Part shown: piece by piece, positions 1-10,322 of the stretch
Position numbering within the stretch: position 1 is the stretch's first letter
How the letters are laid out: each line of letters opens with the position of its first letter
Assembly (NCBI GenBank): GCA_040954595.2
Contig: CM082577.2
Location: 4,774,001-4,838,000 of the forward strand
DNA: 64,000 nt
Reading direction: 5' to 3'
Source: Balanoglossus misakiensis
Taxonomy: Eukaryota > Hemichordata
Program-made: the position numbers and the translations under genes
The notes under the pieces: model-generated
The model's input: the letters and a program-made list of their open reading frames with translations, nothing else
Told to the model about the DNA's origin: nothing
Databases searched by the model: none

Positions 1-2509
1 AAAACAAGCCAACAAAATGAAGTTTGAAATCGGTACGATCACTGTGGTCTTGCGGGCGACGAGCTCGACATCTTCATCGTCGGATTTCACGTGAACGGCG
101 AGCTCGCTTGGCTTTGCGACGATTCTGAAGAATCTGGTTTTCCAGTAGCCGGCGTACCCTTCGATTTTGCCGACAAGGTTTGTGACGATTCCCGCCCAAA
201 GGATGTTGGAACCGGCATACTCCCAGGCGTTGAATTTCACGAAGATGAAATCGGTTTCGTTCGTTTCAAAATGTTCCCGTGGCAGAGGCGGAAGGTAGAA
301 GATGATCAACAGCAGCAGCTTCAGTTCACTCCACAGACCAGTCTTTGTGACTCGATAGGCCCTTTGCATTTCGCTCAAAATTCCTAAAGAAGACGATGGA
401 GAAGAAGAAGAAGTGAATAACAGCCAGAATAATAGTGTATTCAATATTTTTTTGTGATAAGTGCCTTTGTGCCGCTTCGAATGCATGCGCTCACCTGTGA
501 GTAATTTCAGCAAATGGGTTTTACCAACACCGTGGGGGCCTAATATCCCGACCGTAAGAGGCGTTGGTAACTTTGTGCTGTACAGAGCATCAGCAAGTCC
601 TTTGGCATATCTGGTGTGTCCCACGGAATCTTGGTGCGGGTTTCGGTCGTTTTGGAGATCAAAGCCAATGGACCCTCGCCTCCAAGTTTCTGTTGAAAAC
701 GATAATAATTTACATTCCGTCATCTAAAACCCTCTACATTCAGTTCACTAAACACACAAAACAAGATGGCGCCAAACTTTGCCAGGAAAGGGTACTATCC
801 CACCTGTGTCTGGCAGTGGCACATCGTTATCGTTGGTGGCGTTGGTTACGTTGGTTAGTCTGCAGTGTACCACGTGTTCCAACGTCGAGCTGGCGCGTTG
901 GAGAGGAGCCTCGCCGTCGCCGCTCTTAACGTCCTCTAAGGATGGACACTTCTTCAGGAGTAAAATGGCCACTGTATCCGAGCCGCACTTGGAGGCGACG
1001 TGCAAAGCTGTTTCCTGTAAAGTAGATTAGACGTCACAGTACGTTAAAGGCCGACGATCGTCTTATGCGCATGTGCGTAATTTCGTGTGTACAAACATTA
1101 CGTCCAATCCAAATGTTCTGCAAATTATGCGTTTTGTCCCTTCTTTTCTCCCAATCTGCTGTCTTTCCCGAACTCCGAAATTGTCACCGCCATCTTGTCT
1201 AATGTTGTTAGGACAGCACACTGCCTTATGCCATTGACTGTATACAATTTTTGCAACCAGAGTCTCTGCACATGCTCATATATAGATGATCGTCGCCCTT
1301 TAACGAGCAACCACTTTCAGTCCAACTTTACATCACAGTCAATTTAAACGGCCCGTTCGAGAATGTGGCGGGCACAAGTATCCAGAACTCAGCCTACACT
1401 CACCTTTTCGGTGTTGACAAATTTTAGCTCCTCCGGGTCATACTCATCTAGTAGTTCGACGGTCCTGCCAACATCGTTCTTCATTGCAGCCGCCGACAGT
1501 TCGTTGGCCTGAAATGAACCGGGAAGCATCACGAGGGGTCGAGGAACGTGTGCATGTATAGCCTTGTTTATAGCTGCCTGATTTTGAGTCACAATACATA
1601 TTTTCCTGTAGCACGGTTTAAAATTCCAAACTTGTAAGAGACGCGGGGGTATCCATTGACTTTCTTTCGATGTGTTTATTTCGAACTGCGCTGCACTGCG
1701 GCTTACGTTTCCCATGAAAACTTACACCATTGTCAATAGGTAATTCAATATTCTTGAATTCCGCATGTTGAATTAGTTATACGTCCTCATCATTATAAAG
1801 TCCTTGTTCGCATTTTTGCTCTGATGTTCGCACGCTATCAACTCGTGTACACATAAAAGATGTATACTGGTCCGTGTGCATTCAACACTTCGAAGTATCC
1901 CAGAAAGCCGTCTGTTTCAGAAAATTCAGTAAAATTTACCTTGTCCTCCTCTGTTTCGCCACGACGAAGTCCAGCGTCGACAGCAAACAGCGGATCGCTG
2001 ATCTCGGTGGTCGACAATATGTTTGGCGGGCCGTGGTTCAAGTCATGTTCCGGAAACATAGCCGTCAAAATAAGAAAGGATGCGCCATTTTCTGGAAGCG
2101 GCACGATGCCTGTGTGGAGAAATAGGCGACGTGAAGAGCGACTACGGCGATAACACATATTTATGCTTTTGTACACAAAACAATTACACATTCATCATGC
2201 CAACAGGATAGACATGGGTTTACCTTAAAATTACTAGGCTTTCGTATCTAGAATTCTTTTGGGGCTATAAATACTTCGTACTGGACTGGAAGGGTAGCTA
2301 GATTCTTTACCTTGAATGCCATCTCTGGACCACGGCCTTCCCTCGCCGTCTCTGGTGAACAACCTCCATTTCACGGAGTCGTCAGAAATACACGTCAGTG
2401 TCCCATCTTTGATTCTGTAAGCACCGAACTCGAACTTCCAGGCAACCAAAGGAAATTCGTCTGGAGCTAAATGGGGAGAGTCATCGCTGACGTTCTGTGA
2501 ATACAACAT
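1..2509 (-). CDS. KAP-family P-loop NTPase with ankyrin-like segment (3' part beyond window)
   Basis: Six minus-strand exons join in phase: 2494-2311, 2109-1940, 1508-1404, 1014-804, 689-495 and 383-1. Each has AG and GT at its borders, and the gene continues past base 1. The first in-frame ATG is at 2509, just before a possible acceptor at 2495, so the true start is uncertain. In order the protein shows an unrecognised N-terminal region of about 120 residues (KFEFGAYRIKDG, LPENGASFLILTAMFPEHD), a helical ankyrin-like segment (ANELSAAAMKNDVGRTVELL then ETALHVASKCGSDTVAILLL), then a KAP NTPase core. The core has YAKGLADAL, Walker A GPHGVGKT, and FIFVKFNAWEYAGSNILWAG. The visible end (TTVIVPISNFILLACF) looks like the start of a membrane helix, as in KAP proteins, where helices are inserted in the NTPase. 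Family members such as KIDINS220 and NKPD1 are membrane-linked ATPases. The ankyrin plus KAP order resembles KIDINS220; the N-terminal part does not. The exact orthologue is not assigned. Confidence 0.8.
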
Positions 2510-3178
2510 AGTTTCAGTGCGTCAGGGTGATCAAATTGGTAAACATTGACGTACATACGCCGCATACCGCCAAGTCTCGTCGCCATTTCTTGTGCACGGC
2601 AGAAAAGCACACTACTTTGATATTGGGAGAGATTATTTCCAAAGGAAGAATTAAAAGGAAATAAGCAGCAACTTTGGGTTTTATTTCCAGTATTTTGTTC
2701 AGTGTATCAGTTGCAGTTTTGTGCTAGCTACTCCCAACAACATGCCAATATACCTAGTACTCCACTTACTGATTTGAATGCATGCAAGGGTTGTCGCTTA
2801 TCATTGGTCGTGTCCCAGACCCGGTCCAGACTTGGTTCAATTATAGTCAAATGTGTACGGGCGAAGGACCGGTCGAGTCGGTTGCAAACAACAAGGTCAA
2901 ATAATGCGGCCAAATAATGGGGTCAGATCAAATTATCCTGTTGTGCCGAGAACGTGTTTGATTCGCAAACTGCATGCATCCACACGTACGATTTATGACG
3001 TCATACTCTAGAAGGCAGTTTCTACGAAGGCCTGTCCGTGAGCGACATTTCCGCTTTTCTTTTTAACTGTTGAATGGGTTTACCTCTACAGTCAGTACTC
3101 ATTTTGATCGATCGCTAAGAAGTTCACTTAGTTCATTAGACGGAAGAGACTCCGAGGGACAATTCTCTCTCTTTTTGG

Positions 3179-3369
3179 GGGACTGGTCAGTTTCTTCGGC
3201 GGGGGGGGGGGGGTCATGGGGAGGTCACCCTGTTTTGGAATTGGGGGTCACCGGGGGTCACCCATTTTTCCTTGTTCAATGATGGGGTCAGTTACGTTTT
3301 GATATCCACAAAATAGAATCCACCCCCACCCCCCACCCCACCCCCCGGCCGAAGAAACTGACTAGTCCC
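3179..3369. mobile_element. MITE-like element with 22-bp terminal inverted repeats
   Basis: Left arm 3179-3200 and right arm 3348-3369 are inverted copies matching at 21 of 22 positions (core TCAGTTTCTTCGGC). The left arm is followed by a run of 13 G, and the right arm is preceded by C-rich sequence, so most of the element could fold back on itself. Between them lie repeated GGGTCA words. No coding capacity is present, which suggests a short non-autonomous DNA element. No clear target-site duplication is visible; flanks are CTTTTT on the left and TTAAAG on the right. Confidence 0.55.
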
Positions 3370-3435
3370 TTAAAGCAGTGAAATGCGAAAATAACACTTG
3401 TTGTGTTGAGGACGTTGAACAATATTGGTGCATGA

Positions 3436-3453
3436 CCCCCCCCCCCCCCCCCC
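3436..3453. repeat. Poly-C run (18 C)
   Basis: Homopolymer of 18 C, shortly downstream of the inverted-repeat element, followed by a further C-rich stretch. Confidence 0.9.
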
Positions 3454-4780
3454 ACCCCTCAGCACGGATTATATAGCAGTTGAATTTCACAGCTCGGTAA
3501 ATTTCCGGTGGATTTCAGGTCTGACATTTACTTGCAATGTACTTTCACTTTCACGACGCAGAACATGCAAAAGAGTGTGTCGAAACGGGGCATACAAGTC
3601 CGCCGTCAAACATAATTTGAATTTGAGAGTTGTTGTCATGTATATGTCGTGTCATGTGCTGTGAAAATATGACGGGGTCGCTAACCTGCGAATAAGCCAT
3701 GTAGGTTGACGAGATCAGGCTGTGATCACAATAGTATATTAATATAAGCATACCTTGGTCAGTCTCGATCGTATCCCCCGTTGGTAGTACACAGACGACT
3801 CCCACCCAAGTTGTCCATGTACCCGGCCGCCGCCGCCGTCTCCACGGACATATTCGCGGCGATGTATCGAGTAGTGTAGCTTAAACCTGCCGGCGGAACG
3901 CTCGTTCTTATCGAGCGTGAAGACACCCCCCGAAGGTTTGCTAAATCGCTGTAATTTGAAGGAAAATGTCAGTTCTCTGCCGCGACCCTCAACTTAACCC
4001 CCTCCCGATATCCCCTGTTTCTTGTCCGGAGCTTTCGAAAGACGATTTTGTATATTCATGGTAAAATTACACAAATGAAATGGCCATGTGGTTATATTAC
4101 TCGCTTGAAGAAACAAACGTAACTTTTGTCAACATGCCAGCTGAGTTCACCCTTACTCATGTGGATTGTCCTTGTGGATTTCTTTTCAAGCAAGACCAGC
4201 CGCAGTTACAATTATTCAGTTCAAAACATTCATAATACTTACAAGATATATATTTTGGCGTGATACAATGTCTACACAACCGAATGAGTTTTAGATGAGA
4301 AGTTTCTAGACAAGGAGTGGGTTAATATTTACCGTTTGTTCGTAGCTGCGTGCCGATGCCGTGGCCATTATACCACCACTGTCCAGTGTGTCGTATGCAG
4401 AAATGATACACACGAGAGCATGTATATGCGGAAATACCCTGCAAGTGTGACGTGGTGTGAACGAATGCAAAGTACGTGTCGTTGTCATGGATATATGCCG
4501 TGGGAGAGAGGGGCGGGGAATGGTATCGAATAAAGAATAAACATTATTTCGCCACCATAATTCAAAATATCAAGTGCCACAGTCATATGCACCTCTCAGG
4601 GTCAGAATTCTTTTGGTTCTCACCAGAAAACTTCGGGAACATCTCTTTGATAACATAAGGTTTTGTTAATAATCACTGACATGACAAATGGTGCTGATTG
4701 GAAAACACTCTATTGCGCAATATCTTTGCGAACCCTTGAGTTCACATTACTGTGCCACATTGAGACAAATGCATGATTAT

Positions 4781-4795
4781 CCCCCCCCCCCCCCC
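4781..4795. repeat. Poly-C run (15 C)
   Basis: Homopolymer of 15 C in non-coding sequence. Similar runs occur near 46951 and 60919. Confidence 0.9.
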
Positions 4796-5684
4796 TCCCA
4801 TATGGCCACTGAAAACTTTGCGTCTCTTCTACGTCCTGAATATGCAACAAACCAGGACCCCGCGGGATTTTGGCTGCAGGCACCCAGGTGAATGTATTGA
4901 CGTTCGTACTGTCTATACCAGTTGGCCGATGTAGCTACCGCGTTTGCTACAGCTTCGGGGTCTAGAGGGGATGATGTAACTTGTGGCATCATGGATTAAA
5001 ATTCGTTCATTGACAGCATGCGTCGTTTGCGACTTCGTTAGACTCTGGAGAGGGTCTATGATTAGACGCGAGAGGACGAGAACTGAGGCCAAAATTGATA
5101 TCATCACACGTTGGATGTACCACAACAAGAACGTGTCCCAAAACTCTGAACCTAGGTTACCTTCGATATTCTCCACGGATCCTAGATAGGCTCCAACATG
5201 ACGTAATGAAAATGATCATGATAACACGGGGGCAAATAACACGTGACATGCGCTAACCCAAATTACTGAAATTGTAACTAGGGTTCTAAACTGACCGTCC
5301 ACGATCCATCCACTGAAACCGCGGTCTGTAATGAAATTTGGATATTAGGCTTTTTCCAATAAAAAAAGTCTTGTACCACGAGTTGTTTTTTATTCAATCT
5401 AAATGCTATGGATCCGGACCAGGGATGTTATATCTGACACGTGACTGTCGGATAGAACACAGAATGGCCGCCGCATCTGGATTTAAAGTATATGGAATTA
5501 TTTTATTATAGCCATTTTCAACGTCGAAGACTTCATCTCTGACTATAGGCAAGTCTACTTTATCCCTCGCGCGGCTAAGTGGGTCTTCCCGTTTGTCAGC
5601 TGAACCATGTGATCTTCGTGTCCAGCCAGGTAACTCTTTTCCGCGAGGAGCGCAGCGGCGATGATCTGCGCATCTGACGCTAAG

Positions 5685-5811
5685 ATGCAAATGAAGGGGG
5701 CGGGGTTCTCACTGGGACAGCAGAGATGCAAATATCATCGAACAGCCACCCGCCCACCTCTTGGCGTTTTGCATACCAGGGATAGCCAGGTGTGCACCGA
5801 CCTAATATAAG
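5685..5811 (+). promoter_or_regulatory. Lectin promoter: two octamers, GC box, TATA box
   Basis: Two perfect octamer motifs ATGCAAAT (5685-5692 and 5726-5733) flank an Sp1-type GC box GGGGGCGGGG (5696-5705). A TATA element TATAAG lies at 5806-5811. A start site about 30 bases downstream would fall near 5837, giving a leader of only some 25 bases before the lectin ATG at 5861. Octamer, GC box and TATA in this spacing match POU-factor-driven promoters. Motif matches are seen; use is inferred. Confidence 0.6.
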
Positions 5812-5860
5812 TGATCACGCCAGCACGCCACGTTCATTCTTGAGTGGATTTGCGTCAGAC

Positions 5861-7709
5861 ATGTTGTTCTCGGTCGTCTTCGCTGCTATCGTTCTCCTAT
5901 CGACAGTGGAGTCGTCGGTATTCCGCGTGAGTAGGACTTCTTGTTTCGCTCATGACGTGCATTTTACGTGTGATTTGGTGGGGGGGGGGTTAGATGTCTG
6001 AGAAGGTGCGCTTTTTATTGGTGCCTCATTTCTACCGCCTGCTGAAAATAACATTCTTCACCGACTCTTCATGCATGCGCCAATGTGTTTTGCGTGGCCT
6101 GTCCAAGTTACAAATGAAGCTAACAAAGGAACCCTTGCGTCAAGACATAAGTGGTTCTCTGCAGACCTGGGACTGCATAGTTTGGTGACTGACGCATCGA
6201 AAATTACCAAGACAGTATCGATTTATCATAGTGCAATGTCCATTGTGTTCCTTTTCAGGACAACTTGAATGCTGTCGAAGATGTCGTTAAGAAATCCGAA
6301 GGCAAGTTACTTGTACAATTTCTAGTCGTCAGAACGCTCCTATTTCAGCGCATTCCAAACGCGAGGCCGCGATCTTTGAAGTTTGAAAGCGGCGCGGTTC
6401 TGACCGCGACTGATTTTCCGCAAGGTGCCGACACCCAAAAGTTGGTCTTGCAAAATACATGCTGTCCAGAAGAAAGCTGCTACAGTCTGGGCTGTCGACT
6501 TTTTGTCATAATTCTGGATTATCTCAATTTTTTTCTCATTGCAACCGCGTGCGTCTTTATTGTCCACGTCTTCTTGCATCGAGCAAACGTGTACCTGAAC
6601 GACTTGGTTTCCATGGAAAGTCACCAAGTCGGATAGCACTGGAAAGCTACAAATTCTAGCCACGCAAGAGAACCTATGTTCTGCACAGCTGGCCACTTTG
6701 TTTCTCTATCGTTTCCGAGTATGCCAATTCCGTGCACAGAAAAAATGTGGGTTGTTGTTTTTTTTTATTTCCGCGTTAAGAAACCAGAGCCTTCAGAACA
6801 GTCTCGTCTGCAGAATTTGTGTACCGAGAGGTTTCTATTACAACTGCATGGGCTTTCCCCTTTAATTTGTTGGCCTGAGTTCGATTTTCCGTCAAGCAAG
6901 TATCTTGGTTGAAGTCTTTTTTTTTTGTCTTCGGCACAATAGGAGAACAGTTGTTTGCCATTGTCAGTTCAGTGAAACTGCGGTGGGGATTTGCCAGCCA
7001 GTACTGTAATGACAACTACTACAAGGGCCGCCTGGCTGAAGTGACTAGCGAGGCTATCGAGAATCAAATCAAAGGCCAAATCTCGGAGATGACAGGAGGA
7101 GGCAAGTTTCTGTGGATCGGTTTGCACGACAGGTGGGAAGAAGGTGTCCTGGAGTGGAATGGCGGCCAGACACCTGTTGACTACACGGGCACATGGTTGA
7201 AGGGAGATCCGCAAAACAACAAATACCGTCACTGCGTAGAGTTGAGGTAAGAAATGCCAAAAACTGTTGCTGGAGGGCGCCCGTCGCGCAAAGACTTGAA
7301 GTCGCCGGATAGATGAATGTTCATGGAATATGACCAAATTCTTCTGTATCCATTGAAAGTCAACATGTCCCCTGCGCGCGCACACTACCTTAACATTTGA
7401 ATTTTCTTTTTTTAACAGATACGTAAACGGTGAGCTCTTCTGGCTTTTTGACTCGTGTACGACGCAGAGATTTTTCGTTTGCGAATATAGTCCTATGCCA
7501 CCTTCCACCCGGAAACACTTCCCCTATGGTTTGCGCCAAAGGTTAGTTTATGTGAATCGGGGTCTGTTGCTGATAAGTGTCGCGTGAACGACACCTTGTA
7601 GTTTTGAAGGAGATTCTGGGAACACTGTCCCCTGAATGTGTTCTACATTACTACGTTATTACCTATCGTTTGCTAAACTTTGAATTGTTTATTTTGCAGA
7701 GAATACTGA
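5861..7709 (+). CDS. Secreted single-domain C-type lectin
   Basis: Five exons join in phase: 5861-5926, 6259-6301, 6943-7246, 7419-7541 and 7700-7709, giving 181 residues. Residues 1 to about 17 form a signal peptide (MLFSVVFAAIVLLSTVES). A short acidic linker (DNLNAVEDVVKKSEG) precedes one C-type lectin domain, about 39-161. It has a tryptophan and first cysteine of the alpha helix (W51, C58), GRLAEV, the core FLWIGLHD, GDPQNN near 124-129, CVEL (C134), C151 and the closing FVCEY (C159). All four canonical cysteines are present; the extra N-terminal pair of long-form domains is absent. GDPQNN replaces the usual EPN or QPD sugar motif and WND is changed to LFD, so calcium-dependent sugar binding is doubtful. 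Intron 2 uses a GC donor (AAG|GCAAGT). A TATA box lies 55 bases upstream. Confidence 0.88.
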
Positions 7710-8333
7710 GACTGCCACCAGCGCCGTGAGGTCCGCCCACATGTTTGTAAACCTTGAAGAGACACCATTGTTTTAATTTTAATTATCTCGAAATGTGTTT
7801 GGTGATAATAGCACGGAAATAAGGGAAGACGTTCAGAAAACTACCATCCATATCATACAAGTGGCCAACTTGAAAATGCGCAGCTTTAGCTCCATTCTGT
7901 GTTGCCACGAACGCTTATAGAAATCGTCAAACGGAAAGGAATTTTGTATAATTTAGTCAAATTTTTGACTTAAATATTTTATTTATATTAGGCCTAATTT
8001 TAGTTAAATCTGGCGCTTCCGCGTAAGCCTTTTTTCTGACATTTTTTTAACGTTTCATGTTTTTCCAAGAACTTTTAAAAATGATTAGGTTAGTATTATT
8101 AAGATGGGACATTCACAAGTCATGTTTGACAGGGCACATTCATAGCCTGTTTTTGAAGTCGCTCCCTAAATCAGTTTACGAAAATCCAGCAATGTTTTTC
8201 GCCTACATTTTTGTGCACATTTGATTATTTCTGTTCAGTAACATGCTTCTTTAATCTACGAAACACTTATGAAATGTAAATGTTACATTTTGGCTTGGAC
8301 TATTGGTGGCGTACTATAGATGACATCATTCTA

Positions 8334-8343
8334 AATAAATAAA
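8334..8343 (+). terminator. Polyadenylation signal of the lectin gene
   Basis: Overlapping AATAAA signals (8334-8339 and 8338-8343), with a third at 8355-8360, about 625 bases after the lectin stop codon. They are followed by an A-rich stretch. Confidence 0.5.
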
Positions 8344-8659
8344 AAATAACGCTGAATAAAAAAAATTAAGACGTCACGTTTTTACTCTGCAATTATTCTA
8401 AATGTCGAATGGAAGAACACGCACGCGAGATGCTTTGCTAGTTCGCCGAAAACCAAGTCCGAAATTGGACTATGAAATTTTTACTTGCTCTGGCCAGTCG
8501 GAACCCTCCACTTGGCATTTACAAAAGCAAATTGATTGACCCCCGGCACCAGGTTGACCAAATAACCAGTCCCAAACTCTCGCACATGCGCCTTTCGCCA
8601 CATCACATTATATGATCTCGGTGTCAAATTTCGACGCATACTGATGACTTGAACTGCTT

Positions 8660-8665
8660 TTTATT
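8660..8665 (-). terminator. Polyadenylation signal of the minus-strand ORF
   Basis: TTTATT on the plus strand reads AATAAA on the minus strand, about 205 bases after the stop codon of the 8871-10238 frame. Confidence 0.4.
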
Positions 8666-8870
8666 ACTCGGATAAAATATTAATAAGACTGAAAGTTAAC
8701 GTGAACAGTAGCCAAGCCACAAAAATCTTAAACTAGTTCACAATCTGATAGTCTAGAGAAAGTAGCATTTATGTGATCACATTTATGTGATCGTAGTTTC
8801 TGTCCAAGTATTCCGCCGACAAACTGAATTATATTGTTTTTGTGCTGACAAGACATTGTGCCTCGAATTA

Positions 8871-10238
8871 CTAAAAGTTCGCTGATTTCATCGAAGTTCT
8901 TGCGGGAGTATTTCTCAGGTGTTTCCTGCGTTTCTCTCTGTACTCGTCTGACATTCTATAGGCGGCGAGGACACTGGCGAATTCGGCGGCCACGTCCCAG
9001 TGTGGTCTGACGCGCAGGCATACTTTTGGCGGGTAATCATTAGTGTCGTCTGCGCATTTGAGAGAAGTTTGACTGCTGCGTGCATCATGATTCGACATTG
9101 CAGGTTTTCCGCGAGAATCCTTTCCGGTGGGGGATACTGAGAGAGGGAGATGCGCATGCTCGAACGAGTTTACGGCACAGGGCGACACTGAATACCCGTT
9201 CGGTGGGTAGACTTCATTCTCGCCCGCTTTCGTTGCTGGGACAAACACAGCTTCGGTATCGACCTCACCGCTGAACTTGTTCCAGTTCACAGCATCGTCC
9301 AGGTACCTGTCCATGATATAAATATCGCCACCAGCAGGCGTATCGAGAGATCCACTCGCGTCGTCCTTCAACTTTTGGTCAGATTGCTTGCCTGCATCCA
9401 TCCTTCCGCGTCCTCCCACACGGGTACTTGCGGTGTCGCACGTTATGACGGATTCGACCCAGCTGTCTTCCGAGTTTGACGAAGAGTTTGTCTTCCTCGT
9501 CAGAATGTTTATCTCCGCTGGCTCAGTGCGGTCGCCGAACAAGTCGCTGAGCAAACGCTTGCCGTTCGCGGTTGACCGCGGCCGCGGGAGGAGGTCGTCA
9601 TCTTCCGATTTTCCGTCGGGTGTTTTCGGCTTTGAAATCTCACTTTCACTGATGCCATGTCGCGCAGAAGAAATTCTCCCGCCAGTCAGCAGTGATAAAT
9701 CCGACGGGATTGTTGAGCTTGTGGCTGATTTACTCTGTCTTTCAGCATGTTCCACGCGACGTGCAGAATGCGTTGTCTGGAGTTTTGCAGACGACGTATT
9801 GTTGCCCCTGGCGGCGTCATTACCAGCTCGGACGTTTGTACAATTAATATCATCAAAGTGTGAAGTCGGTTCATTTTTTACCGCTTCAATCTTTCTGTTT
9901 TCTCTAGTTTGGGTTTCCTCGAAACGAGTGGTGTTTATTGCGCTACATCTCGTCCCGGTTATTTGCAGCGGATCGCCGTTATCGGCCGCATCGGGCTCGG
10001 ATCGGCGTGTTGCGCTGAACCCTGCTATAGTGGTCTGGTGCTGGAATAGTTCGTTCCAATCCACAAGTCCATTCCCTCTGCAACGAGAAGAGGTTTCTTT
10101 CTTTGGGACCCCGTTTCTCCGGAGACTCCCAGTTTCCACGACGTTTGGCAAATCCGTGCGAAGTTGCCTTTTGGCGAAGCAGTTTCCCGGCATTTTACCC
10201 GTGATGCCGGTTTTGAAATTTCTGCCCTTGTCATTCAT
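8871..10238 (-). CDS. Unrecognised single-exon 455-residue protein
   Basis: An uninterrupted minus-strand frame. The first ATG is at 10238; the frame is open a little further upstream but without ATG. I do not recognise the protein. It is hydrophilic, rich in Ser, Thr, Asn, Asp and Arg, with no signal peptide or membrane segment, and looks largely disordered. The most structured-looking part is the C-terminus (RPHWDVAAEFASVLAAYRMS followed by a basic EKRRKHLRN helix). KRLLSDLFGD in the middle may be a short helix. A TATA-like TATATAT lies about 75 bases upstream. A 16-codon upstream ORF starting ATGGCCGAC lies in the same frame and ends in TAA shortly before the main ATG. The length, the polyadenylation signal and the promoter-like element argue for a gene, but the antisense strand is also open for 298 codons, so GC-driven openness is possible. 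Confidence 0.5.
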   Translation of the reverse strand: MNDKGRNFKTGITGKMPGNCFAKRQLRTDLPNVVETGSLRRNGVPKKETSSRCRGNGLVDWNELFQHQTTIAGFSATRRSEPDAADNGDPLQITGTRCSAINTTRFEETQTRENRKIEAVKNEPTSHFDDINCTNVRAGNDAARGNNTSSAKLQTTHSARRVEHAERQSKSATSSTIPSDLSLLTGGRISSARHGISESEISKPKTPDGKSEDDDLLPRPRSTANGKRLLSDLFGDRTEPAEINILTRKTNSSSNSEDSWVESVITCDTASTRVGGRGRMDAGKQSDQKLKDDASGSLDTPAGGDIYIMDRYLDDAVNWNKFSGEVDTEAVFVPATKAGENEVYPPNGYSVSPCAVNSFEHAHLPLSVSPTGKDSRGKPAMSNHDARSSQTSLKCADDTNDYPPKVCLRVRPHWDVAAEFASVLAAYRMSDEYREKRRKHLRNTPARTSMKSANF

Positions 10239-10310
10239 ATCGCTTTCTAATTTCAAAGAAATTAAGAAATTACCGTTTTCTTAACATACAGAACTCAGCA
10301 ACAGTATTCC

Positions 10311-10322
10311 GCATATATATCC
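10311..10322 (-). promoter_or_regulatory. TATA-like element upstream of the minus-strand ORF
   Basis: The minus strand reads GGATATATATGC here, 75-85 bases before the ATG at 10238. An upstream ATG (ATGGCCGACGG) overlaps its 5' side, so the element may instead lie inside a short uORF. Assignment is tentative. Confidence 0.35.

Larger units (their letters stand above)
2510..5684. other. Intergenic region between the KAP gene and the lectin gene
   Basis: I see no supportable coding exon here. It holds a 191-bp inverted-repeat element (3179-3369) and two poly-C runs (3436-3453 and 4781-4795). AATAAA signals occur on both strands near 5360-5390. A 94-codon minus-strand frame at 5406-5690 lacks any ATG and is not called. 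Nothing else stands out. Confidence 0.6.
7710..8870. other. Convergent 3' regions of the lectin gene and the unknown ORF
   Basis: AT-rich sequence without coding potential, between two converging reading frames. It contains polyadenylation signals for both strands and a short direct repeat of TTTATGTGATC near 8770-8793. Confidence 0.6.

Noticed and set aside
2495-2587. Upstream minus-strand ATG frame (MATRLGGMRRMYVN) as the first exon of the KAP gene
   Set aside because: It reaches the acceptor of the next exon in the wrong phase, and no donor in it gives phase 0.
5406-5690. 94-codon minus-strand frame with an AATAAA just after its stop
   Set aside because: It begins with TTG and contains no ATG at all, resembles no known protein, and overlaps the lectin promoter motifs.
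9388-10284. 298-codon plus-strand frame
   Set aside because: It starts with TTG and is antisense to the 455-residue ORF. Its Ser/Leu/Arg/Phe-rich composition looks like a shadow frame.
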